A stretch of DNA of 64,000 nt from Bradyrhizobium sp. CCBAU 53351 (lineage in GTDB: Bacteria > Pseudomonadota > Alphaproteobacteria > Rhizobiales > Xanthobacteraceae): contig NZ_CP030059.1 in the NCBI RefSeq assembly GCF_015291745.1, forward strand, positions 62,001 through 126,000, in the 5' to 3' direction. Under the pieces are notes generated by a model. The model saw only the letters and a list, made by a program, of their open reading frames with translations, ran no database searches and was not told where the DNA came from. Shown piece after piece: positions 1 through 8,688 of this stretch. The stretch's first letter is position 1, and each line of letters opens with the position of its first letter. The position numbers and the translations under genes were made by a program.

Positions 1-377
1 CCGGCCTCGGCGAGGCCAGCGACTTCCTGCTCGCCAACCTGCGCGCGCGCATCCGGCGCGAGATCGCGGACGGCTGGAGCCTGTTCGTTGCCGACGATCG
101 CGGCACGATCGCCGCCATGCTGGCGCTGCATGTGCCGAAGCGTTATCTCGACATGCTGTTCGTCGCGCCCGCCTATCAGGGCCAATCGCTCGGACGAAAG
201 TTGCTCGCCTTCACCCGCACGCAAATGCCGGATGAGATGCACCTGCGCTGCGTCCGCGAGAACGAAAAAGCCTGGCGCTGGTACGAGCGCGAAGGATTTG
301 TGTTCGAGAAGCAAGAGATCGAGCCGTCGAACGGCTTCATGATGAAGTACTATCGGTGGAAGCGGCCCATCGGGTAG
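1..377 (+). CDS. GNAT family N-acetyltransferase, 5' truncated
   Basis: The reading frame is open from base 3, so the N-terminus lies outside the window. The visible 124 or so residues form the C-terminal part of a GNAT fold. They include an acetyl-CoA pyrophosphate-loop-like segment (VAPAYQGQSLGRKLL) after a beta strand, then the typical ending LRCVRENEKAWRWYEREGF, in which the Asn and the aromatic residues lie near the acyl-CoA thiol. Such enzymes move an acetyl group from acetyl-CoA to an amine. The substrate cannot be told from this fragment. The next gene starts about 90 bases downstream on the same strand and looks unrelated. Confidence 0.85.
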   Translation, partial: GLGEASDFLLANLRARIRREIADGWSLFVADDRGTIAAMLALHVPKRYLDMLFVAPAYQGQSLGRKLLAFTRTQMPDEMHLRCVRENEKAWRWYEREGFVFEKQEIEPSNGFMMKYYRWKRPIG

Positions 378-470
378 GCACCGAACTCCGAGCGCAGCTT
401 GCGGTTGTCGCCTTGACAACCTAGTGTGACGCGTCCGCTGTCACGTTGCGTCTGATCCCACTTGGAATCC

Positions 471-1307
471 ATGTTTCGACCTGCTGTCCCAGTGCTCGTC
501 CTGCTGTCCCTTCTGGGTCCGGCAGAGGCACATACTACGCCTGCAACCAGTGCTCCCGCCGCTCAGTCCGCGCCACAGGCGAAGCCGGCTCCCAAGAAAG
601 CGGCCGCGAAGCCGAAGGCAGCAGCCAAGCCTGCGGACCCGGCGACGGCCGGTCCTTGCGGCGTCGGCGTGATTGCGGGGACCGGCGACATCTTCGTCGT
701 CCAGAAGATCGGCCTGACCGTGTTCGGCAACGACTATGCAGAAGTCCCGGTGTCCTGGGGCCTCGACGATCTCGTCTTTGCGCGGGCGCGGGCCGCGGCA
801 GGCAACACGCCGGTACGACGTATCAGCTACGCCAAGGGCGCGCTCGATTCCTACTATCACCCCAAATCCGGCCTGTTCCGTAATCAGCGCCAGGAGTTGT
901 CGAACCTGATCCGACAGGTCGCGGGCAATGCCGGTTGCGAGCGTTATCTCGTCATCATGCGCAGCGAAGGACAGCTCGACGGGACCAATCAGTCGCTCAG
1001 CGGCATCGGCATCTTCAGCCGGGGTGTCGGTCTCATCTCCTACGCCTACGTCTTCGCCTCTATCGGCGTGACATGGATCGACGGCCGCACCTTCGAAGTC
1101 ATGAAAGGTCCGGCCGTGACGTTCGAAGGTGTCATGAAGCATATGGCGGACAACTTCACGTCGAACGAACTGTTACAGAAGGTGGACAAGTCCATGTTTC
1201 CGGAGGCGGCCACGGACTCCGCCAGCAACACCGCCCTGCGCGACACCACGCGCGACTTTCTGACAAAGCGGCTCGACAAGATCTTGCCGCCGTATTTCGC
1301 GCAGTGA
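471..1307 (+). CDS. secreted protein of unknown function, first of a tandem paralogous pair
   Basis: The 278-residue product opens with a hydrophobic signal peptide (about residues 1-20, ending GPAEA) and no lipobox. An Ala/Pro/Lys-rich low-complexity stretch follows to about residue 60, then a globular domain starting at AGPCGVGVI. I chose ATG 471; a TTG nine bases upstream is possible. The globular domain is clearly related to that of the next gene. Shared blocks include GD-F-V-K-G, W-LDDLV--R-RAA, C-RYLV, DGRTFE, MFPE and the ending N--LR----L-K-LDK-LP. Two Cys positions (in AGPC and in CERYLV) are conserved between the copies and could form a disulfide. I recognise no family. An envelope location is inferred from the signal peptide. 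Confidence 0.75.
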   Translation: MFRPAVPVLVLLSLLGPAEAHTTPATSAPAAQSAPQAKPAPKKAAAKPKAAAKPADPATAGPCGVGVIAGTGDIFVVQKIGLTVFGNDYAEVPVSWGLDDLVFARARAAAGNTPVRRISYAKGALDSYYHPKSGLFRNQRQELSNLIRQVAGNAGCERYLVIMRSEGQLDGTNQSLSGIGIFSRGVGLISYAYVFASIGVTWIDGRTFEVMKGPAVTFEGVMKHMADNFTSNELLQKVDKSMFPEAATDSASNTALRDTTRDFLTKRLDKILPPYFAQ

Positions 1308-1319
1308 AGCGAGCACGAT

Positions 1320-2135
1320 GTGACCATCAATCTTCTCGCCGTTGTCGCAATGGTCTCATATGCGCTGGTGTCCCCAAGCGGCGGACAGGTGCAATCGGCG
1401 CCAAAGCCGGAGCCGGTAAGACCGGCTGCAAAGAAGCCGGCTGTCGCTCCACGTGCCACCGCAGAAGCGGGCCCGTGCCACGTCGGCGTGATCCCGATCG
1501 CAGGCGACCTGTTCATGGTCGAGAAATTCGGTCCTCTGAAGTTTCTCGACAAGTACACGCGCACGTCGGTCGCGGCGTGGGCGCTCGACGACCTCGTCGT
1601 CTCCCGCGTTCGTGCTGCTGCACTTGGCATTTCCGTACGCAGGGTTCCTTACACCCCCGAGGAGCTCAGGTCCGGGGGCCGACAAAAGCAGAATCCGTGG
1701 TTCTATCGGGCCGAAGCCGACGTGAAGGGCTTTGTTCAATTTCTAGCGCCAAAGATCCGCTGTGATCGTTACCTCGTCGTCCACCGGCACGGCGGAACGC
1801 AGCGCGAATACGGTATCGGCATCTCGCAATACCCCTATGGCGGACCCGTGCATCTCTTCGCCATGATGCTCATCCGAATCTACGACGGCCGGACTTTCGA
1901 GCTGATCAAGGAGGCGCCGGCCTTGATGACCGAGGACACCTATATCGAGCGCATGACGCATAATTTTCTCGGCGGGCCCTCGATGAAGCTGGATCCTGCG
2001 ATGTTTCCGGAAAAGCCTGCGGAAGTGGTCAACAATACTGTGCTGCGCGCCGGTGTGCGGACGATGCTGATAAAGAGCCTCGACAAGACGCTTCCGGCCC
2101 TGTTGCAACGTCCGACATCGCCTTCGTCGCGTTGA
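1320..2135 (+). CDS. secreted protein of unknown function, second of a tandem paralogous pair
   Basis: This 271-residue product starts at GTG 1320, only 12 bases after its paralogue stops, so the two are probably co-transcribed. It has a short hydrophobic N-terminus (about residues 1-18), a Pro/Lys/Ala-rich linker, then the same globular domain from AGPCHVGVI onward. The blocks WALDDLVVSRVRAAA, CDRYLVV, IYDGRTFEL, MFPEKP and SLDKTLP match the first copy in order and spacing. Overall divergence is high, so the duplication is old or the sequence evolves fast. No catalytic motif or known domain is visible. The function is unknown. Confidence 0.72.
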   Translation: MTINLLAVVAMVSYALVSPSGGQVQSAPKPEPVRPAAKKPAVAPRATAEAGPCHVGVIPIAGDLFMVEKFGPLKFLDKYTRTSVAAWALDDLVVSRVRAAALGISVRRVPYTPEELRSGGRQKQNPWFYRAEADVKGFVQFLAPKIRCDRYLVVHRHGGTQREYGIGISQYPYGGPVHLFAMMLIRIYDGRTFELIKEAPALMTEDTYIERMTHNFLGGPSMKLDPAMFPEKPAEVVNNTVLRAGVRTMLIKSLDKTLPALLQRPTSPSSR

Positions 2136-2251
2136 CCAAGATATCGCTCGCAAAACTCTCCTTGCCTCTAGGCGTAGTGCGTTGCGAATGCGCTGCAAAC
2201 GCGCCATGAATTGCGCGCCACCCGCCCCTTGCCGATGGAAGGTTCCGCGCC

Positions 2252-2848
2252 ATGATCAAGCTCTATTGGTCGCCCCGCTCGCGCTCGTTCACGACGCTTT
2301 GGCTGATGGAGGAGAGCGGCTTGCCCTATGAGCGCGTGCTGACCGACATCTCGACCGGCGCGCAGAAGGCGCCGGACTATCTGAAGATCAACCCAATGGG
2401 CAAGGTGCCGGCGCTGACCGACGGCGATGCCGCGCTCGGCGAAGCCGCCGCGATCTGCGCCTACATCGCCGACCGCTATCCCGAGACCAAGCTTGCGCCG
2501 GGGGTGACCGATCCACGCCGCGCGCGCTATCTGCAATGGCTGTTCTTTTCGCCGGGCTGCATCGAGCCCGCCATCATCCAGATCTTCACTAAGATCGAGA
2601 TTCCGACCTCGACCGCGGCCTGGGGCAGCGCCACGCAGGTGTTCGACGTGCTGGAAGCTGCGCTCGCCAAGGGACCGTGGATTCTCGGCGAGGATTTTTC
2701 GGCCGCCGACGTCACGATCGGCTCGGGCCTGAATTTCGCGGTGCGCCAGTTCAAGATGGTACCGACGCGTCCCGCCTTCGACGCCTATCTGGCGCGCTGC
2801 ACCGCGCGGCCGGCGTTCCAGCGCGCGGAGAAGATCGCGGCGGGGTGA
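2252..2848 (+). CDS. glutathione S-transferase family protein
   Basis: A 198-residue, two-domain GST. The N-terminal thioredoxin-like domain (about 1-78) contains LYWSPRSRSFTTLWLMEE at the active-site end, the cis-Pro segment NPMGKVPAL, and the gamma-glutamyl binding turn LGEAAAICAYI. An all-helical C-terminal domain follows, with the conserved N-capping segment FSAADVTIGSGL. Proteins like this conjugate glutathione to electrophiles or reduce peroxides in the cytoplasm. The substrate is not predictable. It stands alone between the secreted pair and the convergent autotransporter gene, whose stop lies 11 bases away. Confidence 0.9.
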   Translation: MIKLYWSPRSRSFTTLWLMEESGLPYERVLTDISTGAQKAPDYLKINPMGKVPALTDGDAALGEAAAICAYIADRYPETKLAPGVTDPRRARYLQWLFFSPGCIEPAIIQIFTKIEIPTSTAAWGSATQVFDVLEAALAKGPWILGEDFSAADVTIGSGLNFAVRQFKMVPTRPAFDAYLARCTARPAFQRAEKIAAG

Positions 2849-2858
2849 GACGGCGCGC

Positions 2859-4868
2859 TTACAATTTGATCTTGAGGACGGCGAGCCCGGACTGCTCCAG
2901 CAGTCCGGAGGACGTCATCGCAACACCGTAGCGGATGCCGAGATCGAACCCCTTGCCGTCCGCCGCGACGAGGCCCAGCGCGGTCGAGTAGATCCAGGGC
3001 GACAACGCAAGACCATTGGTAATGAAGCTCTCGCCACCGCCGGCAAACGCCGATTTGATCTGCAATCCCTGGTTCAACGTGTTGTAGCCGACGCCGACAT
3101 CGCCGGTGAGATAGACCTGCTTCGCGATCCGGTATGCGCTCTTCAGCCCCGCCGTCACTGTCAGCTCGCGATAGGTTTGTGAATCCACATGGAGACTGAA
3201 GCCGCCCGCGCCGCCTTCCTGATAGGCGGGCGAGCGCACGTGCCCATAGTCCAGCCGCAATGACGGGGCGATCGCAAGTCCGGGCTCGATCGGAATCAGC
3301 TTGCGAATGCCGGCGCCCGCATGACCGCTATAGGAGCGATAGCCGGCGCCAGCCATGCCGTTGATGAAAGTCAGCGAACGGCTCTCGCTGCTGTCATTCA
3401 GCGCGCCGTCGAGCTGGCCATCGAGTTGAATGCCATGGCCGAGGGCGTAGGCCCCGTAGAGACCCGCCTGATAGGAATCGATGGCGAGCCGGTTCGGGAC
3501 GGCATCGTCGCTGCCGGTGATGGCTTGATGCGAATAGGCGAGCACGCCGCCGAGCATCGCGCGCGGCGAGATCGTCGCGTCGGCACCGAGGGCCATGCCG
3601 CCGCCGGTCGCGTTATAACCGGGTACGCCGTCGACGCTTGCCTGCCGAATGCTGCCGCCGAGCGGCTTCATCCAAAGATTCCGTTCAGCCGCAACGCCCG
3701 TATTCAGCCCGAGCACATCGTCCAGTCGCCCCGTCATCGCCTGCTGGAACACGCGCTGCGTGGCGTAGGTCGCCTGCGATGCCGCGCCCGTTATAACCGG
3801 CAAGGTCTGGTTGACCGCGTTGACGAGACCGGATCCGTTGAGATTGTCGAGCGCAGTGAAGCCGGTTGCCATGCTGCCGCTCCAGCCGAGCGATGTCGCC
3901 GACAGGCGATACAGCATGCCGGCCGCACCCAATCCCGCGCGGCTATTCTGGGCCTGAAGCGTCTCGGCATAGGGGCGCACCAGGGAGAGATAGGCGTGGC
4001 CGCCGGTCGGATTGCCCGAGAGATCGTAGGTGCTGACGAGCATCTGCGCGCCCGAGGCGTCGCCGCTGGCGGAGCCATAGAGGCTGGCGAGCGTGCCGCG
4101 CGAGAGCGTGTTGAAGAGCACGTTGCCCTCCGGTGTCACGGATCCCAGCAGCGTGAAGTTGGCCGCATTGCTGCCCGCCGGCGCGACGCCCGCGCCCCAG
4201 AAATATCCGTTCTGGTAATTCGTGATGACGAAGCGGCCGGGCGCGGAGGTGCCGAACAACGAATTGCTGGTGATCCGCCATGGCGTGCCTGAGGTCCACG
4301 CCCATTGCGGGACCGAGTTGGCGGGAACGGGCTGCGAAGCCGGCGGCGTGAACGTCGCGGGATCGTAGGGCAGCATATAGGCCCAATGCGTCACCAGCAG
4401 GCTGTCGCCCGTGATCATCTGCATTTCCATCGCGGTCACGCCGTTGATGGTTCTCATATGACCGAGGCCGACCGTCACCGCGCCGCCCGATGTCGGCGTG
4501 AACTGCATCGTGATCTGGCCCGCGGTCGTGACGAAGCCCTGGATGGTCGAGGTGTCGGTCAGCAGCGCCGGCCCAAGCTTGAGCTGCGCCACGCTCGCTC
4601 CCGTGAACGAGCCGTTGGTCGCGGTCGCCAGCGACCACAGGGTCTGGTCGCCGATCGGAATCGGATTGGAGAAGCCGGTCTTGGGCGCGGCATAGGCCAG
4701 CAGCTGCGCCGTCGGGACGTACCAATTCGTGTTGGAGAGGGTCGTGTCCCAGATCGTGGATTGTGCCAGCGCGTGCGAGCCACCGCAAAGCAGCATCGCG
4801 CCGGCAACGGACGCCAGCGCGCTCGCGCGACACATCGCATGCAGCCTTATCGCATGCCGCCTTGGCAC
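2859..4868 (-). CDS. autotransporter with C-terminal outer-membrane beta-barrel
   Basis: I start this gene at GTG 4868 because GGGAGG (4876-4881) lies seven bases upstream and the start gives a normal signal peptide (about 35 residues, ending GGSHALAQ). The open frame itself extends to 4955. The 669-residue product has a passenger of about 370 residues rich in Ser, Thr, Gly and Asn. A barrel domain then starts near MTGRLDDVLGLN, with alternating beta strands such as GALAYSHQ and GLYGAYALGHG typical of type V secretion barrels. The final residue is Leu (VLKIKL) rather than the more usual Phe or Trp. The passenger contains no recognisable protease or adhesin motif. It is probably surface exposed; the role is unknown. 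Confidence 0.82.
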   Translation of the reverse strand: MPRRHAIRLHAMCRASALASVAGAMLLCGGSHALAQSTIWDTTLSNTNWYVPTAQLLAYAAPKTGFSNPIPIGDQTLWSLATATNGSFTGASVAQLKLGPALLTDTSTIQGFVTTAGQITMQFTPTSGGAVTVGLGHMRTINGVTAMEMQMITGDSLLVTHWAYMLPYDPATFTPPASQPVPANSVPQWAWTSGTPWRITSNSLFGTSAPGRFVITNYQNGYFWGAGVAPAGSNAANFTLLGSVTPEGNVLFNTLSRGTLASLYGSASGDASGAQMLVSTYDLSGNPTGGHAYLSLVRPYAETLQAQNSRAGLGAAGMLYRLSATSLGWSGSMATGFTALDNLNGSGLVNAVNQTLPVITGAASQATYATQRVFQQAMTGRLDDVLGLNTGVAAERNLWMKPLGGSIRQASVDGVPGYNATGGGMALGADATISPRAMLGGVLAYSHQAITGSDDAVPNRLAIDSYQAGLYGAYALGHGIQLDGQLDGALNDSSESRSLTFINGMAGAGYRSYSGHAGAGIRKLIPIEPGLAIAPSLRLDYGHVRSPAYQEGGAGGFSLHVDSQTYRELTVTAGLKSAYRIAKQVYLTGDVGVGYNTLNQGLQIKSAFAGGGESFITNGLALSPWIYSTALGLVAADGKGFDLGIRYGVAMTSSGLLEQSGLAVLKIKL

Positions 4869-4972
4869 GATCACCCCTCCCGAACCGCAGGGAAAACGAC
4901 CCTGAGGCGCCACCGGGGAGCAGCAAGCATAATTCTGTGGGCGAGTCAGCCCCATGATCGTGGGGCGCGAAG

Positions 4973-5773
4973 CTACTCCGGGGACTTCAAATCGTCCGGC
5001 CGCGGCATCAGCACGATGTTGTAGCCGGAATCGACATAGTGGATCTCGCCGGTGACGCCGCCGGAGAGATCCGACAAGAGATACAGCGCCGAACCGCCGA
5101 GCTCATCGAGCGTGACGCCGCGGCGGAGCGGCGAATGCTTCTGCATGAAGGCGAACATCGCGCGCGCCTCGCCGATGCCGGAGCCGGCGAGCGTACGGAT
5201 CGGACCTGCGGAGATCGCGTTGACGCGGATGCCGCGCGGTCCGAAATCCGAGGCGAGATAACGCACCGAGGCTTCCAGCGCAGCCTTGGCGACGCCCATC
5301 ACGTTGTAGTTCGGCATCGCTCGCTCCGAAGCGCCGAAGGTCAGCGTGATCATGCTGCCACCCTCATTCATCAGCTCGGCGGCGCGCTTTGCGACCTCCG
5401 TGAAGGAGAAGCAGGAGATCACCATGGTGCGCGAGAAATTCTCGCGGCTGGTGTCGGCGTAGCGGCCTTTCAGCTCGTTCTTGTCGGCGAAGCCGATCGC
5501 GTGGATGACGAAGTCGAGCTTGCCCCATTTTTCGCGAAGCGCCGCGAAGGTGGCATCGACGCTGGCGATGTCCTCGACGTCGCAAGGCAGCACCAGATCG
5601 ACACCAAGCTGCTCGGCCAGCGGCTTGACGCGCTTGCCGAGGGCCTCGCCCTGGAAGGTGAAGGCAAGCTCGGCACCGTGCGCATGCAACGTCTTCGCCA
5701 TGCCCCAGGCGATCGAATGATCATTGGCGATGCCCATGATCAGACCGCGCTTGCCCTTCATCAAACCTTCCAT
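4973..5773 (-). CDS. fabI: enoyl-[acyl-carrier-protein] reductase (NADH), FabI
   Basis: FabI performs the last reduction of each fatty-acid elongation cycle. The start is set at ATG 5773, giving 266 residues and placing the Tyr-x6-Lys catalytic pair at Y156 and K163, the E. coli numbering. The cofactor loop GIANDHSIAWGMAK is near residue 14. The residue matching the second E. coli active-site tyrosine (146) is Phe, in TFGASERAMPNYN. The gene follows fabB and fabA on the same strand, so the three form the fabA-fabB-fabI set, although a 138-base gap with a palindromic repeat separates fabB from fabI. The open frame could extend to 5821, but that part lies inside the repeat. Confidence 0.96.
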   Translation of the reverse strand: MEGLMKGKRGLIMGIANDHSIAWGMAKTLHAHGAELAFTFQGEALGKRVKPLAEQLGVDLVLPCDVEDIASVDATFAALREKWGKLDFVIHAIGFADKNELKGRYADTSRENFSRTMVISCFSFTEVAKRAAELMNEGGSMITLTFGASERAMPNYNVMGVAKAALEASVRYLASDFGPRGIRVNAISAGPIRTLAGSGIGEARAMFAFMQKHSPLRRGVTLDELGGSALYLLSDLSGGVTGEIHYVDSGYNIVLMPRPDDLKSPE

Positions 5774-5796
5774 CTCAAGACCACCTTCCGCTTTCG

Positions 5797-5880
5797 TCAT
5801 GCCCGGGCTTGTCCCGGCCATCCACGCCCTTCGGAGCCTGAGGCCAAGACGTGGATGGCCGGGACGAGCCCGGCCATTGA
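5797..5880. repeat. palindromic intergenic repeat between fabB and fabI
   Basis: Two arms of about 28 bases (5797-5826 and 5850-5880) are near-perfect inverted copies around the core GGCCGGGACGAGCCCGGCC. They could fold into a long hairpin in the fab transcript. A related shorter palindrome lies at 8601-8630. It may act as an attenuating hairpin or mRNA-stability element between fabB and fabI, but this is inference. Confidence 0.8.
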
Positions 5881-5911
5881 CGAGAAAATCAACGGTGCAC
5901 CAACAAGGACG

Positions 5912-7135
5912 TCACACATCCATCCGGCTGAACACCAGCGTGGCGTTGGTGCCGCCGAAGCCGAAGGAGTTCGACAGCACGGTGCCGATTTTGACGTTGT
6001 CGATGCGCTTGCGCACGATCGGCATGTCGGCGAACACAGGATCGAGCTCCTGGATATGGGCGCTCTCGCAGATGAAGCCGTTGTTCATCATCAGCAGCGA
6101 GTAGATCGCCTCCTGCACGCCGGTGGCCCCCAGCGAATGGCCGGTCAGCGCCTTGGTCGCCGAGATCGGCGGGCACTTCTCGCCGGCGCCGAACACCCGA
6201 CGCAGCGCGTCGATCTCCGGCGGATCGCCGGCCGGCGTCGAGGTCGCGTGCGGATTGATGTAGTCCACCTTGGTCTTCACCGTCGACATCGCCATGCGCA
6301 TGCAGCGCTCGGCGCCTTCACCCGATGGCGCGACCATGTCGTAGCCGTCCGAGGTTGCGCCATAGCCGACGATCTCGCCGTAAATGCGCGCGCCACGCGC
6401 CTTGGCATGCTCGAGCTCTTCCAGCACGAGGACTCCCGCGCCACCGGCGATGACGAAGCCGTCGCGGTTGACGTCGTAGGGACGCGAGGCCGTGGCAGGC
6501 GTGTCGTTGTATTTCGAGGACATCGCGCCCATGGCGTCGAACAGCACGGACAGCGACCAGTCCAGCTCCTCGCAGCCGCCGGCGAAGATGACGTCCTGCT
6601 TGCCGATCTGGATCGTCTCATAGGCATTGCCGACGCAATGGTTCGACGTCGCGCAGGCCGAGGAGATCGAGTAGTTCACGCCCTTGATCTTGAACCAGGT
6701 CGCGAGCGTCGCGGAGGCCGTGGACGACATCGCCTTCGGCACCGCAAACGGTCCGACGCGCTTCGGCCCCTTGGTGCGGGTGATGTCGGCGGATTCGACG
6801 ATGGTGCGGGCGGACGGACCGCCGGAGCCCATGATGATGCCGGTGCGGATGTTGGAGACTTCGTCAGGCGACAGACCGGAGTCCTGGATCGCCTGCTCCA
6901 TCGCGACGTGATTCCACGCCGCGCCCTGACCGAGGAAACGCATGGCGCGGCGGTCGACCACAGTCGCGGGATCGAGCGACGGCGCGCCTTGCACCTGCGA
7001 ACGAAAGCCGAGCTCGGCATATTTCTCAGCCCGAGAAATGCCCGACTTCGCCTCGTGAAGGCTCGCAAGCACTTCCTGGGTGTTGTTTCCGATCGACGAG
7101 ACGATGCCCATCCCGGTGACCACAACCCGCCTCAT
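5912..7135 (-). CDS. fabB: beta-ketoacyl-[acyl-carrier-protein] synthase I, FabB
   Basis: A 407-residue condensing enzyme of type II fatty-acid synthesis. The catalytic triad is visible: Cys161 in SSACATSN, His296 in [11 protein letters not shown] and His333 in [13 protein letters not shown], with Lys328. Length and spacing match FabB rather than FabH. The [19 protein letters not shown] block and the adjacent fabA gene favour FabB over FabF. In the classical pathway FabA makes the cis-3-decenoyl intermediate and FabB elongates it, so this pair marks the unsaturated fatty-acid branch. It lies 52 bases downstream of fabA on the same strand, probably in one transcript. Confidence 0.95.
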   Translation of the reverse strand: MRRVVVTGMGIVSSIGNNTQEVLASLHEAKSGISRAEKYAELGFRSQVQGAPSLDPATVVDRRAMRFLGQGAAWNHVAMEQAIQDSGLSPDEVSNIRTGIIMGSGGPSARTIVESADITRTKGPKRVGPFAVPKAMSSTASATLATWFKIKGVNYSISSACATSNHCVGNAYETIQIGKQDVIFAGGCEELDWSLSVLFDAMGAMSSKYNDTPATASRPYDVNRDGFVIAGGAGVLVLEELEHAKARGARIYGEIVGYGATSDGYDMVAPSGEGAERCMRMAMSTVKTKVDYINPHATSTPAGDPPEIDALRRVFGAGEKCPPISATKALTGHSLGATGVQEAIYSLLMMNNGFICESAHIQELDPVFADMPIVRKRIDNVKIGTVLSNSFGFGGTNATLVFSRMDV

Positions 7136-7187
7136 GACAGCCTCGCCCTGCTCGTTATCTTCTCGTTCTCTTCGTGGTGAATGCGCG

Positions 7188-7709
7188 TTAGCCCAGGCTC
7201 GTGCCCTGCTTGAACAGGCCGACCTTCAGGTCCTTGGCGCGATAAATAATCTGGTCGTCGACCGAAAGCCACCCGTCGGCAATACCGAGCACCAGCTTTG
7301 AACGCATCACGCGTTTGATATCGACGTTGTACACAACCTTGCGTGCCTCGGGCAGCACCTGGCCGCTGAACTTCAGCTCGTTCAGGCCGAGCGCGCGACC
7401 ACGACCTTCGCCCCCGGTCCAGCCCAGGTAGAAGCCGACCATCTGCCACAGCGCGTCGAGGCCGAGGCAGCCGGGCATCACCGGATCGTTCTTGAAATGG
7501 CAGCCGAAGAACCAGAGGTCGGGCTTCACGTCGAGCTCGGCGCGCACCAGCCCCTTGCCGAACTCGCCGCCATTGTCGTTGATCTCGGTGATGCGATCGA
7601 ACATCAGCATCGGCGGCAGCGGCAGCTGGGCATTGCCCGGACCGAACATCTCGCCGCGGGCACAGGCCAGCAGATCTTCGTATTCGTAACCGTTGCGCCT
7701 GTTCAGCAT
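7188..7709 (-). CDS. fabA: 3-hydroxydecanoyl-[acyl-carrier-protein] dehydratase/isomerase, FabA
   Basis: FabA dehydrates 3-hydroxydecanoyl-ACP and isomerises the trans-2 to the cis-3 product, starting unsaturated fatty-acid synthesis. The 173-residue length (start ATG 7709) and the active-site pair His71 ([14 protein letters not shown]) and Asp85 (CLGLDALWQ) fit the E. coli enzyme (His70/Asp84) almost exactly. The start is preceded by AGAGG. It is the first gene of fabA-fabB-fabI and is divergent from irr, with a shared 373-base control region. That suggests, but does not show, a link between lipid synthesis and the iron regulator. Confidence 0.96.
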   Translation of the reverse strand: MLNRRNGYEYEDLLACARGEMFGPGNAQLPLPPMLMFDRITEINDNGGEFGKGLVRAELDVKPDLWFFGCHFKNDPVMPGCLGLDALWQMVGFYLGWTGGEGRGRALGLNELKFSGQVLPEARKVVYNVDIKRVMRSKLVLGIADGWLSVDDQIIYRAKDLKVGLFKQGTSLG

Positions 7710-8082
7710 GGACGAGCCTCTGTTTGAATTCCGGTTGAGCGGCGTTTTTTGGCGAAAATGGGCCCCGTCTCGGTCGGAGAGCAACGCCAATTGCCACCGT
7801 CAGGCGCAGCTCCCGCATGCCCCGGATGGACTGCCGGCCGGGCCTCCATGCCCGGCTGCGCCAAAATCGGCTAAGCGGAACCGCGGGCTCTCTAACACAG
7901 GCCATTTCCGGTGGCAAAGTGCATCCATGAAGGTAAAATGACGCGATGTCGGCCCGGTTCCAAGATTGATGAGAACCTTCAAGGCTGATTAGAACCTCTC
8001 TAGTTGCGAGAAACTTGCATCTGCATCTTTCTGTTCTTATATTGCAGAGAGATATTTGTTCACGCGTGCCCGAAATCTGGAA
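7710..8082. other. divergent fabA/irr intergenic region
   Basis: This 373-base gene-free stretch separates the start codons of fabA (minus) and irr (plus). The fabA half is GC-rich with no clear motif. The irr half, from about 7950, is much richer in A and T. It contains two direct copies of AGAACCT (7972-7978 and 7991-7997) and the hexamer repeats listed separately. Confidence 0.6.
7990..8027 (+). promoter_or_regulatory. putative Irr/Fur control region upstream of irr
   Basis: A short inverted repeat TAGA-N5-TCTA (7990-8002) is followed by three imperfect direct hexamers: TGCGAG (8005-8010), TGCATC (8016-8021) and TGCATC (8022-8027). From memory, the Fur site of the B. japonicum irr promoter is described as three imperfect direct hexamers of this kind, next to an iron-control element bound by Irr. 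The arrangement fits. The identification rests on resemblance only. Confidence 0.55.
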
Positions 8083-8574
8083 ATGAGCGAGAATACTGCG
8101 CCCCATCACGACGACGACGTCCACGCTGCGGCCCTCTTGTCCGGCCGTCAGCCGGCTTTGACCGGCTGTCCCTGGCACGACGTCAACGAAATGCTCCAGT
8201 CCGCCGGGCTCCGTCCGACGCGCCAGCGCATGGCGCTCGGCTGGTTATTGTTCGGCAAGGGTGCACGCCACCTGACGGCTGAAATGCTCTACGAGGAAGC
8301 GACCCTGGCTAAGGTCCCGGTGTCGCTGGCCACCGTCTATAACACGCTGAACCAGCTCACCGATGCCGGTCTGCTCCGGCAGGTCAGCGTCGACGGCACC
8401 AAGACCTATTTCGACACCAATGTCACCACCCACCACCACTACTACCTCGAGAACAGCCATGAGCTGGTCGACATCGAGGATCCGCATCTGGCGCTGTCCA
8501 AGATGCCGGAGGTGCCCGAGGGCTACGAGATCGCGCGCATCGACATGGTCGTGCGCCTGCGCAAGAAGCGCTGA
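8083..8574 (+). CDS. irr: iron response regulator Irr (Fur family)
   Basis: Irr is the rhizobial Fur-family regulator that senses iron indirectly through haem and controls haem synthesis, iron uptake and iron storage. Starting at ATG 8083 gives 163 residues, the B. japonicum length, and puts the haem-regulatory motif GCPWH at Cys29-Pro30. The second haem-responsive site, three consecutive His, falls at residues 117-119 (TTHHHYY). Both agree with the published protein, in which ferrihaem binding causes degradation. The winged-helix domain spans about residues 35-105 (LRPTRQRMALGWLLF, VPVSLATVYNTLNQL). An in-frame upstream start at 8056 is possible but would disturb this numbering. Confidence 0.96.
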   Translation: MSENTAPHHDDDVHAAALLSGRQPALTGCPWHDVNEMLQSAGLRPTRQRMALGWLLFGKGARHLTAEMLYEEATLAKVPVSLATVYNTLNQLTDAGLLRQVSVDGTKTYFDTNVTTHHHYYLENSHELVDIEDPHLALSKMPEVPEGYEIARIDMVVRLRKKR

Positions 8575-8600
8575 GATCGGTCCGAACTGCTGAATTCGTC

Positions 8601-8680
8601 GTCATGGCCGGGCTTGTCCCGGCCATCGCCGTTTTGCGCGGTCATTCCGGGACGGTGCGGAGTACCGACCCCGGAATGAC
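8601..8680. repeat. two adjacent palindromes between convergent irr and the SH3 gene
   Basis: The first palindrome has arms ATGGCCGGG (8604-8612) and CCCGGCCAT (8618-8626) around five bases. The second has arms TCATTCCGGG (8642-8651) and CCCGGAATGA (8670-8679). The first resembles the core of the fabB/fabI repeat. Between two convergent gene ends they may also end transcription from both sides, but neither has a strong T run. Confidence 0.75.
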
Positions 8681-8688
8681 GCTTCGCG

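Noticed and set aside
5039..7180. A 713-codon plus-strand frame across fabI and fabB
   Set aside because: It crosses two recognised genes and an intergenic repeat; its translation is Arg/Asp/His/Gly-rich and unrelated to any family.
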